Positions 35,178-43,928 of a DNA stretch of 64,000 nucleotides are shown here, in pieces. The first letter of the stretch is position 1. Each line of letters begins with the position of its first letter. A program made the translations under genes and the position numbers. This DNA comes from Chania fonticola_B (GTDB taxonomy: Bacteria > Pseudomonadota > Gammaproteobacteria > Enterobacterales > Enterobacteriaceae): NCBI RefSeq assembly GCF_048537545.1, contig NZ_CP183218.1; one strand, written 5' to 3'. The notes under the pieces are model-generated. The model was not told where the DNA came from. It was given only the letters and a program-made list of their open reading frames with translations, and ran no database searches.

Positions 35178-35921
35178 TTACAGCGTTGCAGCGATCTCGT
35201 CGGAGATCTCACCGTTATGGTAAACCTCCTGCACGTCGTCACAGTCTTCCAGCATGTCGATCAAGCGCAGTAACTTAGGCGCCGTTTCAGCATCCATGTC
35301 CGCTTTGGTGGACGGGATCATGGAAACCTCCGCCGAGTCTGCCTCAAAGCCTGCCGCGGTCAACGCGTCTTTCACTTCACCCAGATTTTCCCAGGCGGTG
35401 AAGACGTCAATGGCACCGTCGTCATAGGTCTGGATATCTTCAGCACCCGCTTCCAATGCGGCTTCCATCACCGTGTCTTCATCCAGACCCGGTGCATAGG
35501 TGATCACGCCTTTTTTGGTGAACAGATAGGCCACGGAACCGTCGGTACCCAGGTTGCCACCACACTTGGTGAAGGCATGGCGCACTTCTGCCACGGTACG
35601 GTTACGGTTGTCACTCAGGCATTCGATCATTACCGCAGTGCCGCCAGGGCCGTAACCTTCATAGATGATGGTTTCCATATTGGTATCATCATCGCCGCCT
35701 ACGCCACGGGCGATAGCACGGTTCAGGGTATCGCGCGTCATGTTGTTGGACAGCGCTTTATCAATAGCCGCACGCAGACGCGGGTTCGAACCCGGATCGC
35801 CGCCGCCCAATTTGGCGGCAGTCACCAGCTCACGGATAATTTTAGTGAAAATCTTACCGCGTTTGGAATCTTGTGCAGCTTTGCGGTGTTTGGTGTTGGC
35901 CCATTTACTATGACCTGCCAT
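35178..35921 (-). CDS. yebC: YebC/PmpR-family protein
   Basis: The 247-residue cytoplasmic protein starts MAGHSKWANTKHRKAAQDSK and has the acidic segments and DGSVAYLFTKKG of the YebC/TACO1 family. Members have been linked to transcription control and to translation of proline-rich stretches; which applies here cannot be read. The ATG at 35921 was chosen over one 15 bases upstream because of family alignment and GGAG placed about 9 bases before it. It lies 21 bases after nudB in a probable aspS-nudB-yebC-ruvC run. Confidence 0.95.
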   Translation of the reverse strand: MAGHSKWANTKHRKAAQDSKRGKIFTKIIRELVTAAKLGGGDPGSNPRLRAAIDKALSNNMTRDTLNRAIARGVGGDDDTNMETIIYEGYGPGGTAVMIECLSDNRNRTVAEVRHAFTKCGGNLGTDGSVAYLFTKKGVITYAPGLDEDTVMEAALEAGAEDIQTYDDGAIDVFTAWENLGEVKDALTAAGFEADSAEVSMIPSTKADMDAETAPKLLRLIDMLEDCDDVQEVYHNGEISDEIAATL

Positions 35922-35942
35922 AAAAAATATCTCCAAAAAGAA

Positions 35943-36389
35943 CTACTGGACAGAATGGATCACAAACTCTTCAATCGCCTGCTGATTACTCCAAGACTTG
36001 GTCAGTTTGACCGCCTCGGACGCCTCAAGCCATTGGTAAGCATGATGTTCGGTCAAGACCGGATCGCGCTCATCAGGTAACGCCAGACAGAACCAGTGCT
36101 CTTTATTACGCGTGGTTCCCGGCGCATAGCGGTGTCGCAAATGGACAAAGAGTTCAAATTCCACACAGCGCTGGCAATCGAACAACGGCAGACCCTCTGC
36201 TGCGATATCGATGCCAATCTCTTCCATGACTTCGCGCTGTGCGGCATGCGGCGGCGATTCGGCGTCTTCAAGGCTGCCGGTGACCGACTGCCAGAACTCC
36301 GTATCGTCACGCCGCTGTAACATCAGCACCCGGCCACTGGATTTTGCATAAATCACCACCAGAATAGACTCGGGCCGCTTGTAATTCAT
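35943..36389 (-). CDS. nudB: Dihydroneopterin triphosphate diphosphatase
   Basis: The 148-residue Nudix hydrolase removes pyrophosphate from dihydroneopterin triphosphate in folate synthesis. The Nudix box is complete, with GSLEDAESPPHAAQREVMEE followed by IG near residues 40-62. It follows the family from YKRPESILVV to KSWSNQQAIEEFVI. The ATG overlaps the aspS stop by one base; a GTG one codon earlier overlaps it by four. Either way it is coupled to aspS. Confidence 0.95.
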   Translation of the reverse strand: MNYKRPESILVVIYAKSSGRVLMLQRRDDTEFWQSVTGSLEDAESPPHAAQREVMEEIGIDIAAEGLPLFDCQRCVEFELFVHLRHRYAPGTTRNKEHWFCLALPDERDPVLTEHHAYQWLEASEAVKLTKSWSNQQAIEEFVIHSVQ

Positions 36390-38173
36390 CACTCGCTCTC
36401 TTGTTCGGCTGAGGCTTTCTTCACTACGCTGATCGCCAGTTCCTGCAACGAAGCCGGGTTGGCGAAGCTTGGTGCATCGGTCATCAGACAGGCTGCCGCG
36501 GTGGTTTTCGGGAAAGCGATAACATCACGGATGTTCTCGGTACCGGTTACCAACATCACCAGACGATCCAGACCGAAGGCCAAACCGGCGTGCGGAGGAG
36601 TACCGTACTTCAGCGCATCCAGCAGGAAGCCAAACTTCTCACGTTGTTCTTGTTCGTTGATGCCAAGAATACCGAAGACGGTTTGCTGCATTTCACTGCG
36701 GTGAATACGCACGGAACCACCACCCACTTCATAGCCGTTCAGCACCATATCGTAGGCATTGGCGATAGCTGAGGTAGGATCTTTTTGCAGCTCTTCCGGG
36801 CTCATATCGCGCGGGGCGGTAAACGGATGGTGCATCGCCGCCAGGCCACCTTCGCCGTCCTCTTCAAACATTGGGAAATCGACCACCCACAGCGGTGCCC
36901 AGCTGTCGAGCTTGGTCAGGCCCAGATCGCGGCCGATTTTCAAGCGCAGCGCGCCCATGGCGTCGGTAACGATTTTAAAGCTGTCGGCACCGAAGAACAG
37001 AATGTCGCCGGTTTGCGCATTGGTGCGCGCCAGGATCGCTTCCAGCACTTCGGCACTGAGGAATTTGGCAATCGGGCTTTGCACGCCTTCCATACCCGCA
37101 GCACGATCGTTAACCTTCAGCCATGCCAAACCTTTGGCACCGTAGATATTCACGAAAGCGCCGTATTCGTCGATCTGCTTACGGGTCAGCTGCGCGCCAC
37201 CCGGAACACAAATCGCGGCTACGCGGCCTTTGGCATCGTTCGCCGGGCCAGAAAACACTTTAAACTCAACGTCTTTAACCAGGTCGGCAACGTCCACCAG
37301 CTCCAGCGGGTTACGCAGGTCTGGCTTATCGGAACCGAAACGGCGCATCGCTTCGGCAAAGGTCATGATTGGGAATTTACCCAGATCGACGCCCTTCACG
37401 TCCAGCCACAGTTCATGCACCAGTTGCTCCATCACTTCACGCACCTGCTCGGCGCTCATGAAAGAGGTTTCCACGTCGATCTGGGTGAATTCCGGCTGGC
37501 GATCGGCGCGCAGGTCTTCGTCACGGAAACACTTGACGATCTGGTAGTAACGGTCGAAGCCAGACATCATCAGCAGCTGTTTGAACAACTGTGGAGACTG
37601 TGGCAACGCGTAGAATTTACCTTTATGTACGCGGCTTGGTACCAGATAGTCACGGGCACCTTCCGGCGTGGCTTTGGTCAGCATTGGGGTTTCGATATCC
37701 AGGAAACCGTGGCTGTCCATAAAGCGGCGCACAAAGCTGGTGATCTTGGCACGGGTTTTCAGGCGGTCGGCCATTTCCGGGCGACGCAGATCCAGGTAGC
37801 GATATTTCAGACGCGCTTCTTCGCTGTTGGTCTGATTCGAGTCTAACGGCAGCGGTTCGGAGCGGTTGATGATCTCAAGCTGATGAGCGAACACCTCAAC
37901 TTCGCCAGTCGCCATATCCTTGTTGACCTGGCTTTCCGGGCGCGCACGCACGGTACCGACGATCTGGATGCAGAACTCGTTACGCAGTTCGAAGGCTTTG
38001 TCGAAGGCCACTTTCTGATCCGGATCGAAGAACACCTGCACGATGCCTTCGCGGTCACGCATATCAATAAAGATCAGGCCACCCAGATCGCGGCGGCGGT
38101 TGACCCAACCACACAAAGTGACTTCCTGGCCGACGTGGGCCAGATTCAACTGCCCGCAATATTCAGTACGCAT
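36389..38173 (-). CDS. aspS: Aspartyl-tRNA synthetase
   Basis: The 594-residue class II synthetase charges tRNA-Asp. It has the N-terminal OB fold (LCGWVNRRRDLGGLIFIDMR), class II motif 1/2 with KCFRDEDLRADRQPEFTQID, the bacterial GAD insertion, and motif 3 in GLAFGLDRLVMLVTG. Length equals the usual bacterial enzyme. It is the first gene of the aspS-nudB-yebC-ruvC run. Confidence 0.98.
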   Translation of the reverse strand: MRTEYCGQLNLAHVGQEVTLCGWVNRRRDLGGLIFIDMRDREGIVQVFFDPDQKVAFDKAFELRNEFCIQIVGTVRARPESQVNKDMATGEVEVFAHQLEIINRSEPLPLDSNQTNSEEARLKYRYLDLRRPEMADRLKTRAKITSFVRRFMDSHGFLDIETPMLTKATPEGARDYLVPSRVHKGKFYALPQSPQLFKQLLMMSGFDRYYQIVKCFRDEDLRADRQPEFTQIDVETSFMSAEQVREVMEQLVHELWLDVKGVDLGKFPIMTFAEAMRRFGSDKPDLRNPLELVDVADLVKDVEFKVFSGPANDAKGRVAAICVPGGAQLTRKQIDEYGAFVNIYGAKGLAWLKVNDRAAGMEGVQSPIAKFLSAEVLEAILARTNAQTGDILFFGADSFKIVTDAMGALRLKIGRDLGLTKLDSWAPLWVVDFPMFEEDGEGGLAAMHHPFTAPRDMSPEELQKDPTSAIANAYDMVLNGYEVGGGSVRIHRSEMQQTVFGILGINEQEQREKFGFLLDALKYGTPPHAGLAFGLDRLVMLVTGTENIRDVIAFPKTTAAACLMTDAPSFANPASLQELAISVVKKASAEQESE

Positions 38174-38255
38174 ACGCTATCCTTTTGACTTAAGCCGATT
38201 CGGCCGGAGGTTGGCAGCAGTTGCTGTTTCCGCACGGCTATTATCTGACGAATTG

Positions 38256-38447
38256 TTATTTATCACCCGGTTTGAAGTCTGTTGCATACCAGCCGGTGCC
38301 CTTTAACTGGAAACCGCTGGCAGAGATCAACTTGGTCAGTGCGGGCTGCCCACACGCCGGACATTGGGTCAACGGCGCGTCGGAAAATTTTTGTAGTTTC
38401 TCTAATCGATGTTGGCATGAGCCACATGCATATTCATAAATCGGCAT
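38256..38447 (-). CDS. FmdB-type zinc-ribbon protein
   Basis: The 63-residue protein starts MPIYEYACGSCQHRLEKLQ and has a second CPACG, giving the CxxC...CxxC zinc ribbon of the FmdB/CxxC_CxxC_SSSS regulatory family. It ends KGTGWYATDFKPGDK, also typical. The ATG at 38447 was chosen because the family begins exactly MPxYEY. It lies just upstream of aspS on the same strand, 82 bases away. Its function is unknown; E. coli lacks it at this place. Confidence 0.88.
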   Translation of the reverse strand: MPIYEYACGSCQHRLEKLQKFSDAPLTQCPACGQPALTKLISASGFQLKGTGWYATDFKPGDK

Positions 38448-38687
38448 AGATCGCTGGATTAAAGATTGGTGAAAAAAGGCGGTCATTATAAAGGAAATTC
38501 ATGCGCCAGATAAGAGCGAACACGGCATTGTTGCAATGCTAAATCGCACCTAGCGGTAGCAAACAACACATCGGTTAACAAATTTCCCATTAACTGGCAG
38601 CAGTTTTATCACGTAGCCTATGTCTCCGTCGTCTTTCAAATGCCAGTAGCACAACCTTAAATCCACTTTAACCCAGAGACGCTCCCA

Positions 38688-39260
38688 ATGTTGAAACTTG
38701 ATGCCCAAACCACCGCCCTGGTCCTGATCGATCTACAAAACGGCATTCTACCTTACGCCGCTGGTCCGCACAGTGCCAGCCAAGTCGTCACCCATGCGGC
38801 CCATCTGGCAGGGCGTTTCCGCGCGCTGAATGCCCCCGTGTTTCTGGTGCGCGTCGGCTGGTCTGATTCCTTTGCCGAAGCGCTCAAGCAACCGGTAGAT
38901 AAGCCTTCACCGTCTCCGGTCGGCGGGCTGCCAGCCTCCTGGTGGGAATTCCCCGAAGCGCTGGCGGTACAAGACAGCGATGTGCTGATCACCAAGCGTC
39001 AATGGGGAGCATTCTATGGCACCGACCTGGACCTGCAACTGCGCCGTCGGGGTATCAAATCGGTGGTATTGGGCGGTATCGCCACCAATATTGGCGTGGA
39101 GTCTACCGCGCGCGCGGCCTGGGAACATGGCTACGAGTTGGTGATCGCCGAAGACATGTGCAGCACCTACAGCGCCGAGATGCACCAATTCGCCTTCGAT
39201 AATATCTTCCCGCGTATTGCCCGTGTGCGTAGCACCAGTGAGATCCTTGCTGCGCTGTAA
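38688..39260 (+). CDS. yecD: YecD-like isochorismatase-fold protein
   Basis: The 190-residue protein has the isochorismatase fold: TALVLIDLQNGIL with the Asp, LITKRQWGAFYGTDLD with the Lys, and VLGGIATNIGVESTARAAWE. At the place of the catalytic Cys (TNxCV in active members) it has Gly (TNIGVES), as E. coli YecD does, so classic hydrolase activity is doubtful. It is a single gene between aspS and yecE as in E. coli. Confidence 0.93.
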   Translation: MLKLDAQTTALVLIDLQNGILPYAAGPHSASQVVTHAAHLAGRFRALNAPVFLVRVGWSDSFAEALKQPVDKPSPSPVGGLPASWWEFPEALAVQDSDVLITKRQWGAFYGTDLDLQLRRRGIKSVVLGGIATNIGVESTARAAWEHGYELVIAEDMCSTYSAEMHQFAFDNIFPRIARVRSTSEILAAL

Positions 39261-39506
39261 AAGCTCATCTAGCTGTTGATAAAGAGTAACAGGTGGAAGT
39301 CATGCAGGACGCCGACACGCCGTAAATCCGTCCATGGAGGCTCGTATCGCGCATCCCTGCGCTCAACGGTCGGCTAACCTGCATTGACCTCCACCCGCCT
39401 CAAGCTCAGGTGTTGCGGTGGTGAACGCAGTTTTAGGCACTTGAAAGCAAGGCAGGATGACGCTACCGTTGTTGCCAAAATGTAAAACAGGGAAGATGAG
39501 CGTTTG
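39261..39506. other. Gap between yecD and yecE
   Basis: No gene is supported. The stretch around 39300-39400 (GACGCCGACACGCCG then TCCGTCCATGGAGGCTCG) looks like a dispersed enterobacterial intergenic repeat, but no second copy is seen in this window. Confidence 0.3.
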
Positions 39507-40322
39507 ATGTATATCGGACTACCGCAATGGCAACATCCAGCCTGGAACCGTATCGGCCTGCGCGATCTGGCAGACTACAGCCGCTACTTCAACTGCGTGG
39601 AAGGTAACACCACCTTCTATGCTCTGCCAAAGGCGGAAATTGTGCATCGCTGGCGCGATATGACCGGCGATGATTTCCGTTTTTGCTTTAAATTCCCGTC
39701 AGCGATCAGCCATAAAGCAGCACTGCGCGGCTGTGAGGCCGATATCAAGGCGTTTTATGACTGCCTGCGCCCCCTTGAAGGGCGTATCGGACAACTGTGG
39801 CTGCAGTTGCCCGCCGCCTTTGCACCCGAGCATCTGGGTGTTCTGTGGGCATTTCTTGATGCCTTACCGCCGGAGTTCACCTACGGAGTCGAGGTCCGTC
39901 ATCTGGAATTTTTTGCCAAAGGTGACGCAGAACGCCAACTGAATCAGGGTTTGCACCAACGCGGCATTAACCGGACCATCCTCGATAGCCGCCCGCTGCA
40001 CCATGCCAAACCGCACAGCCCCGCGATCCGCGATGCGCAGCAGAAAAAGCCCAAGCTGCCGGTACATGCAGTGATAACGGCTGACAACCCGTTGATCCGC
40101 TTTATCGGCGGTGACGTGCTGGCGGACAATCAGCGCTGGTTTGATTCATGGCAACAGAGGCTGCCTGACTGGGCGCAACAACATCAGCCTTATCTGTTTA
40201 TTCACACGCCAGATAACAGCGATTCTCCTCAGCAGGCACAGAAAATCTGGCAAGGGCTACACGGCATAATTCCGAATTTAGCGATGCCTCCGGACTGGCC
40301 TGAGCAAGAAGCCTTGTTTTAA
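39507..40322 (+). CDS. yecE: DUF72 protein YecE
   Basis: The 271-residue protein follows E. coli YecE closely: MYIGLPQWQHPAWNRIGLRD at the start, FNCVEGNTTFYALPK, FCFKFPSAISHKAAL and GVEVRHLEFFAKG. DUF72 proteins have a TIM-barrel-like fold without a settled reaction. The ATG at 39507 follows an in-frame TTG one codon earlier. Its position between yecD and yecN is conserved. Confidence 0.95.
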   Translation: MYIGLPQWQHPAWNRIGLRDLADYSRYFNCVEGNTTFYALPKAEIVHRWRDMTGDDFRFCFKFPSAISHKAALRGCEADIKAFYDCLRPLEGRIGQLWLQLPAAFAPEHLGVLWAFLDALPPEFTYGVEVRHLEFFAKGDAERQLNQGLHQRGINRTILDSRPLHHAKPHSPAIRDAQQKKPKLPVHAVITADNPLIRFIGGDVLADNQRWFDSWQQRLPDWAQQHQPYLFIHTPDNSDSPQQAQKIWQGLHGIIPNLAMPPDWPEQEALF

Positions 40323-40423
40323 CCTATTAATCTGATGGGTCCTATCGGATATTTCCTCGCGACAGCCGCGAGGATGGCAGTTATGATGCTCGTTGCCAGA
40401 TTTGGTTACGAATGGAGTTAAGA

Positions 40424-40819
40424 ATGGTAAGCGCGCTCTATGTGGTGCTTGGCGCATTGTTGTTGATCAAACTCTCTTTTGACGTGGTCAGGTTGAGAAT
40501 GCAGTACCGGGTTGCCTACGGTGACGGTGGGTTCTACGAGCTGCAAACCGCGATCCGCGTACACGGTAACGCCGTGGAGTACATCCCGATCGCCGCCATC
40601 CTGTTGGTGATCATGGAGATGAACGGTGCTGAAGTCTGGATGGTGCATCTGTGTGGTTTGCTGCTGATGGCAGGCCGGCTGGTTCACTACTACGGTTTAC
40701 GTAACCGTGAAGTCCGCTGGCGCCGTTCGGGTATGGCGGCTACCTATCTTTCTTTGATACTGATGGTGATAGCCAATATCGTTTATCTGCCGTGGGACAT
40801 TATCTTTAGTTTACACTGA
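40424..40819 (+). CDS. yecN: MAPEG-family membrane protein YecN
   Basis: The 131-residue inner-membrane protein matches E. coli YecN in length and has the MAPEG form with about four spans and the motif QTAIRVHGNAVEYIPIAAIL in the second. MAPEG members include glutathione S-transferases and leukotriene enzymes; the bacterial role is not known. The ATG at 40424 (MVSALYVVLG) aligns with the E. coli start and has GGAG upstream. It precedes cmoA on the same strand. Confidence 0.95.
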   Translation: MVSALYVVLGALLLIKLSFDVVRLRMQYRVAYGDGGFYELQTAIRVHGNAVEYIPIAAILLVIMEMNGAEVWMVHLCGLLLMAGRLVHYYGLRNREVRWRRSGMAATYLSLILMVIANIVYLPWDIIFSLH

Positions 40820-40914
40820 TATCCCCTCTGTTCAGGCGGCCACGCCGCCTGCTTCTGCCTGCGCCGCTTTTCTGTTAGTATACGCCCCTTCGAATTCTGA
40901 CCTGATTTGCCGCT

Positions 40915-41658
40915 ATGCCAAACCGCGATACTCTTTTTTCCGCCCCGATCGCCAAACTGGGCGACTGGACCTTCGACGAGCGCGTTGCTGAAGTCTTCCC
41001 AGACATGATCCAGCGTTCCGTTCCGGGCTACTCCAATATCATTTCGATGATTGGCATGCTGGCCGAACGTTTTGTCCAGCCGCACAGCCGGGTGTATGAC
41101 CTGGGGTGCTCGCTCGGCGCGGCCACGCTATCGATGCGCAGGAACATCAGCGTCGAAGGTTGTCAGATTATTGCGGTCGATAATTCCCCCGCGATGGTAG
41201 AGCGCTGCCGCCGCCATCTTGATGCTTTTCGCGCCGATACGCCCGTCGACGTCATTGAGGCGGACATTTTAGACATTACCATCGAAAATGCCTCGATGGT
41301 GGTGTTGAACTTCACCCTACAGTTTCTTGAACCGGCTGACCGGCTGCGCCTGCTCGAACAGGTTTATCGTGGGCTACGTCCGGGCGGTGCCTTGGTGCTG
41401 TCAGAGAAATTCAGCTTTGAGGATGCGGACGTCGGTGAACTGTTGTTCAACATGCACCATGATTTCAAACGCGCCAACGGCTACAGCGAATTGGAAATCA
41501 GCCAAAAGCGTAGCATGCTGGAAAACGTGATGCTGACCGATTCGGTCGAAGCGCATAAAGCGCGCCTTCGGCAAGCCGGTTTTGAACATGCAGAAGTCTG
41601 GTTCCAATGCTTCAACTTCGGCTCATTGATCGCCCTGAAATCAGGAGAAACCGCATGA
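40915..41658 (+). CDS. cmoA: Carboxy-SAM synthase
   Basis: The 247-residue enzyme makes carboxy-S-adenosylmethionine from SAM and prephenate for wobble-uridine modification of tRNA. VYDLGCSLGAATLSMRR is the SAM-binding loop, and FVQPHSRVYDLG and NFTLQFLEPADR follow E. coli CmoA. Its stop overlaps the cmoB start by 4 bases (ATGA), so the two are coupled. Confidence 0.97.
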   Translation: MPNRDTLFSAPIAKLGDWTFDERVAEVFPDMIQRSVPGYSNIISMIGMLAERFVQPHSRVYDLGCSLGAATLSMRRNISVEGCQIIAVDNSPAMVERCRRHLDAFRADTPVDVIEADILDITIENASMVVLNFTLQFLEPADRLRLLEQVYRGLRPGGALVLSEKFSFEDADVGELLFNMHHDFKRANGYSELEISQKRSMLENVMLTDSVEAHKARLRQAGFEHAEVWFQCFNFGSLIALKSGETA

Positions 41659-42626
41659 TCGAGTTTGGAGACTTCTACCAGCGCATCGCCAAAAGCCCGC
41701 TGAGCCACTGGCTGGATACGCTGCCGGCCCAAATCACCGCCTGGCAGCGCGAATCGCTGCATGGCAAGTTCAAGCAGTGGTTCAATTCGGTAGAGCACCT
41801 GCCTTCCCTGACGCCGACCCAGTTGGATTTATTGCATGGCGTACGTGCCGAGATGGAACAACCGCTGTCACCTGGCCAGCTCGAAGGCATTGAGAAAATG
41901 CTGCGTACGCTGATGCCGTGGCGTAAAGGGCCGTTCTCCCTTTACGGCATTGATATCGATACCGAATGGCATTCCGACTGGAAGTGGGATCGCGTGCTGC
42001 CGCATATTTCCCCGCTGGCTGGCCGTACCATCCTGGATGTGGGTTGCGGCAGCGGTTACCATCTGTGGCGCATGGTCGGTGCTGGAGCACATCTGGCGGT
42101 CGGTATCGATCCAATGCAGCTGTTCCTGTGCCAGTTCGAAGCGGTGCGAAAACTGCTGGGTGGCGATCAACGCGCCCATGTGTTGCCGCTGGGTATCGAA
42201 CAACTGCCCGAGCTGGCCGCTTTCGACACCGTTTTCTCGATGGGCGTGCTCTATCACCGCCGTTCCCCGCTGGATCACCTGTATCAGTTGAAGAACCAGC
42301 TGGTTTCCGAGGGCGAGCTAGTGTTGGAAACGCTGGTCGTGCCAGGCGATCGCCATCAGGTATTGGTGCCGGGCGACCGCTACGCGCAGATGCGTAACGT
42401 CTACTTTATTCCGTCTGCCGAAGCGCTGAAGTGCTGGCTGGAAAAATGCGGATTTGTCGACGTCAGCATTGCCGATATCTGCCCAACCAGCACCGAAGAG
42501 CAGCGCCGCACCGACTGGATGACCAGCGAGTCACTGGCCGAGTTCCTCGATCCCCAAGATCCAACCAAAACGATTGAAGGTTACCCGGCACCGATCCGCG
42601 CCGTGCTGATCGCAAAAAAACCGTAA
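41655..42626 (+). CDS. cmoB: tRNA U34 carboxymethyltransferase
   Basis: The 323-residue enzyme moves the carboxymethyl group from carboxy-SAM to 5-hydroxyuridine at tRNA position 34, giving cmo5U. TILDVGCGSGYHLWRMVGAG is the SAM loop, and WRKGPFSLYGIDIDTEW is a family marker. The start at 41655 (MIEFGDFYQ) aligns with E. coli and overlaps the cmoA stop; a longer frame reaching 41607 would run inside cmoA. Confidence 0.97.
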   Translation: MIEFGDFYQRIAKSPLSHWLDTLPAQITAWQRESLHGKFKQWFNSVEHLPSLTPTQLDLLHGVRAEMEQPLSPGQLEGIEKMLRTLMPWRKGPFSLYGIDIDTEWHSDWKWDRVLPHISPLAGRTILDVGCGSGYHLWRMVGAGAHLAVGIDPMQLFLCQFEAVRKLLGGDQRAHVLPLGIEQLPELAAFDTVFSMGVLYHRRSPLDHLYQLKNQLVSEGELVLETLVVPGDRHQVLVPGDRYAQMRNVYFIPSAEALKCWLEKCGFVDVSIADICPTSTEEQRRTDWMTSESLAEFLDPQDPTKTIEGYPAPIRAVLIAKKP

Positions 42627-42685
42627 GCCTTAACCAACTCACTATGTAAGGGCGTAGCAATGTTACGCCCTTTTAGTTGCCACCG

Positions 42686-43186
42686 TTATTTTCTCAAAGC
42701 CTGTAGCAGATCCTTTTCAAACACCCCGCTGGATGAACATTCGAAGGGCTTGACCTTATCGTTACCATCCGCAGCCACCAGCCCCGCAACGCCATTGACT
42801 TGCACCATCACGTTAGTCCCTTCTCCGGCGCTAAAAATCTGCACCAGGATCCGGTAGGTAACATTCAGATTAGATGGCCCTGGCTGGTCTGAACAAGTCA
42901 GATACAGGCTGGCCAGTTCAGCGTCATTGCCCGTCGTGCCAACGATCCCCAGATGCGGGTCGACAACCTTGGCCTCTAGCCCTTTCTGCGCAAAAATTGC
43001 CTCGGTACGGGTTAACAGCTCATCCGGATTACGGTTGCCTATCAAGGTAGGCTTCGCAGCAGCAGTCGACTCACCAGCGGCAGTTTCAGCCGCACTGCCG
43101 GGCTGGTTACCGGTTTTAGTTGGCCCATACACCGAGACGCAACCACTCAATGCCAAGGCCAGCAAAATAAATAAATGTCTCATCAC
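42686..43186 (-). CDS. Predicted lipoprotein
   Basis: The 166-residue protein has a type II signal with lipobox ALSGC (Cys about 16), then a low-complexity Ala/Gly/Thr/Glu linker (about 20-48) and a folded part (DELLTRTEAIFAQKGLEAKV to the end) with two further Cys that could pair. It is not recognised as a named family. It lies tail to tail with cmoB and directly after a tiny lipoprotein gene on the same strand (the stop of that gene abuts this start), so they are probably co-transcribed. Residue +2 is Val, so outer-membrane sorting is expected. Confidence 0.75.
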   Translation of the reverse strand: MMRHLFILLALALSGCVSVYGPTKTGNQPGSAAETAAGESTAAAKPTLIGNRNPDELLTRTEAIFAQKGLEAKVVDPHLGIVGTTGNDAELASLYLTCSDQPGPSNLNVTYRILVQIFSAGEGTNVMVQVNGVAGLVAADGNDKVKPFECSSSGVFEKDLLQALRK

Positions 43187-43255
43187 TCACCTGTAATACA
43201 GCGTTGCGCAGGCCGTTAACGACATAACAAGGCCGACAATCAGTAAATAACGCAT
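43187..43255 (-). CDS. Tiny lipoprotein, 22 residues
   Basis: GGAGGGGGAG is followed at once by ATG and the frame MRYLLIVGLVMSLTACATLYYR, written here only as a hydrophobic signal with lipobox LTAC (Cys16) and six residues after it. It ends one base before the 166-residue lipoprotein frame. The strong ribosome site and complete lipobox support a real gene of the entericidin-like size class; the function is unknown. Confidence 0.6.
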   Translation of the reverse strand: MRYLLIVGLVMSLTACATLYYR

Positions 43256-43269
43256 CTCCCCCTCCTCCG

Positions 43270-43344
43270 TTAACGATAATAGGCCGCAACACAGCCCGAT
43301 AATGAACAACAAACCAGCATTAACCACACAACATAAACTCTCAT
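43270..43344 (-). CDS. Tiny lipoprotein, 24 residues
   Basis: AGGAGG lies 5 bases before an ATG that opens MRVYVVWLMLVCC, then lipobox LSGC (Cys18) and VAAYYR. It is followed 15 bases later by the similar 22-residue gene, and both end in YYR, so they look like a tandem pair from one ancestor. The mature peptide would be only 7 residues with a lipid anchor. Confidence 0.6.
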   Translation of the reverse strand: MRVYVVWLMLVCCSLSGCVAAYYR

Positions 43345-43545
43345 GTATCCTCCTGACCAAAAGCGGTTGAACTTGTTTAGTAACAGCACCATCAAACGGT
43401 ATCGTCTACACATCAACGTGTCGCCTCCTGTCATGTGTGTCAGCGCTGGCAATACAATCGTGGGGAAATCCTATCGAGGCTCAGCGTTGAAGACTGAACG
43501 CTTTTAGTAGACTGGAAAAACTCAACAAATTCATAAGGGTGATTA

Positions 43546-43680
43546 ATGCGAGGTGTTGACAGACTGTTGATGGCATTGCTGACCATAATGACCGGCATAG
43601 GGATTGCCGTCATATTCAATATCGGCGGCACCGTGCAAATACTCTCGGCCATTTGTCACTGGGTGGAGAGTCTGCGATAA
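43546..43680 (+). CDS. Small membrane protein, 44 residues
   Basis: AAGGGTG precedes the ATG by 4-5 bases. The product begins MRGVDRLLMALLTIM and has one hydrophobic span (about 7-27), a GG turn and a second amphipathic stretch ending WVESLR. It lies alone on the plus strand between the tiny lipoproteins and cutC. No family is recognised. Confidence 0.55.
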   Translation: MRGVDRLLMALLTIMTGIGIAVIFNIGGTVQILSAICHWVESLR

Positions 43681-43751
43681 GCGACAACAGCCGGTTACAT
43701 TTTATCAACATTTAAACTTAAGGCAGTGGCTCATCGTTAACTAGAGTTAAA

Positions 43752-43829
43752 GTGTTGGTATCGCGCCAACACCAGAGAAGTATGAACCTGTTTGCCCTGA
43801 GCACCTCTACCCTGTTCAGGGCTTTTTTT
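43752..43829 (+). terminator. Hairpin plus rho-independent terminator, possible small RNA end
   Basis: GTGTTGG...CCAACAC (43752-43772) is a perfect 7-base hairpin. It is followed by GCCCTGA (43794-43800), a loop and TCAGGGC (43816-43822) with seven T. The terminator ends the transcript of the 44-residue gene. The two stacked stems could also be the 3' part of a small RNA, but no clear promoter is seen. Confidence 0.55.
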
Positions 43830-43841
43830 GCGCACAAATGC

Positions 43842-43866
43842 AAAAAGCCCCGAATATTCGGGGCTT
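43842..43866 (-). terminator. Terminator of cutC, possible MicL-like RNA end
   Basis: AAGCCCCGAA and TTCGGGGCTT form a perfect 10-base stem followed on the minus strand by TTTTTG. In E. coli the sigma-E-dependent small RNA MicL ends at the cutC terminator; whether it is made here cannot be seen beyond this conserved position. Confidence 0.75.
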
Positions 43867-43928
43867 CAAACCAGGCTCACAACGTTGGACCATTGCTAAA
43901 CGCTCTCAGCATACGGCTCCCTACGATC

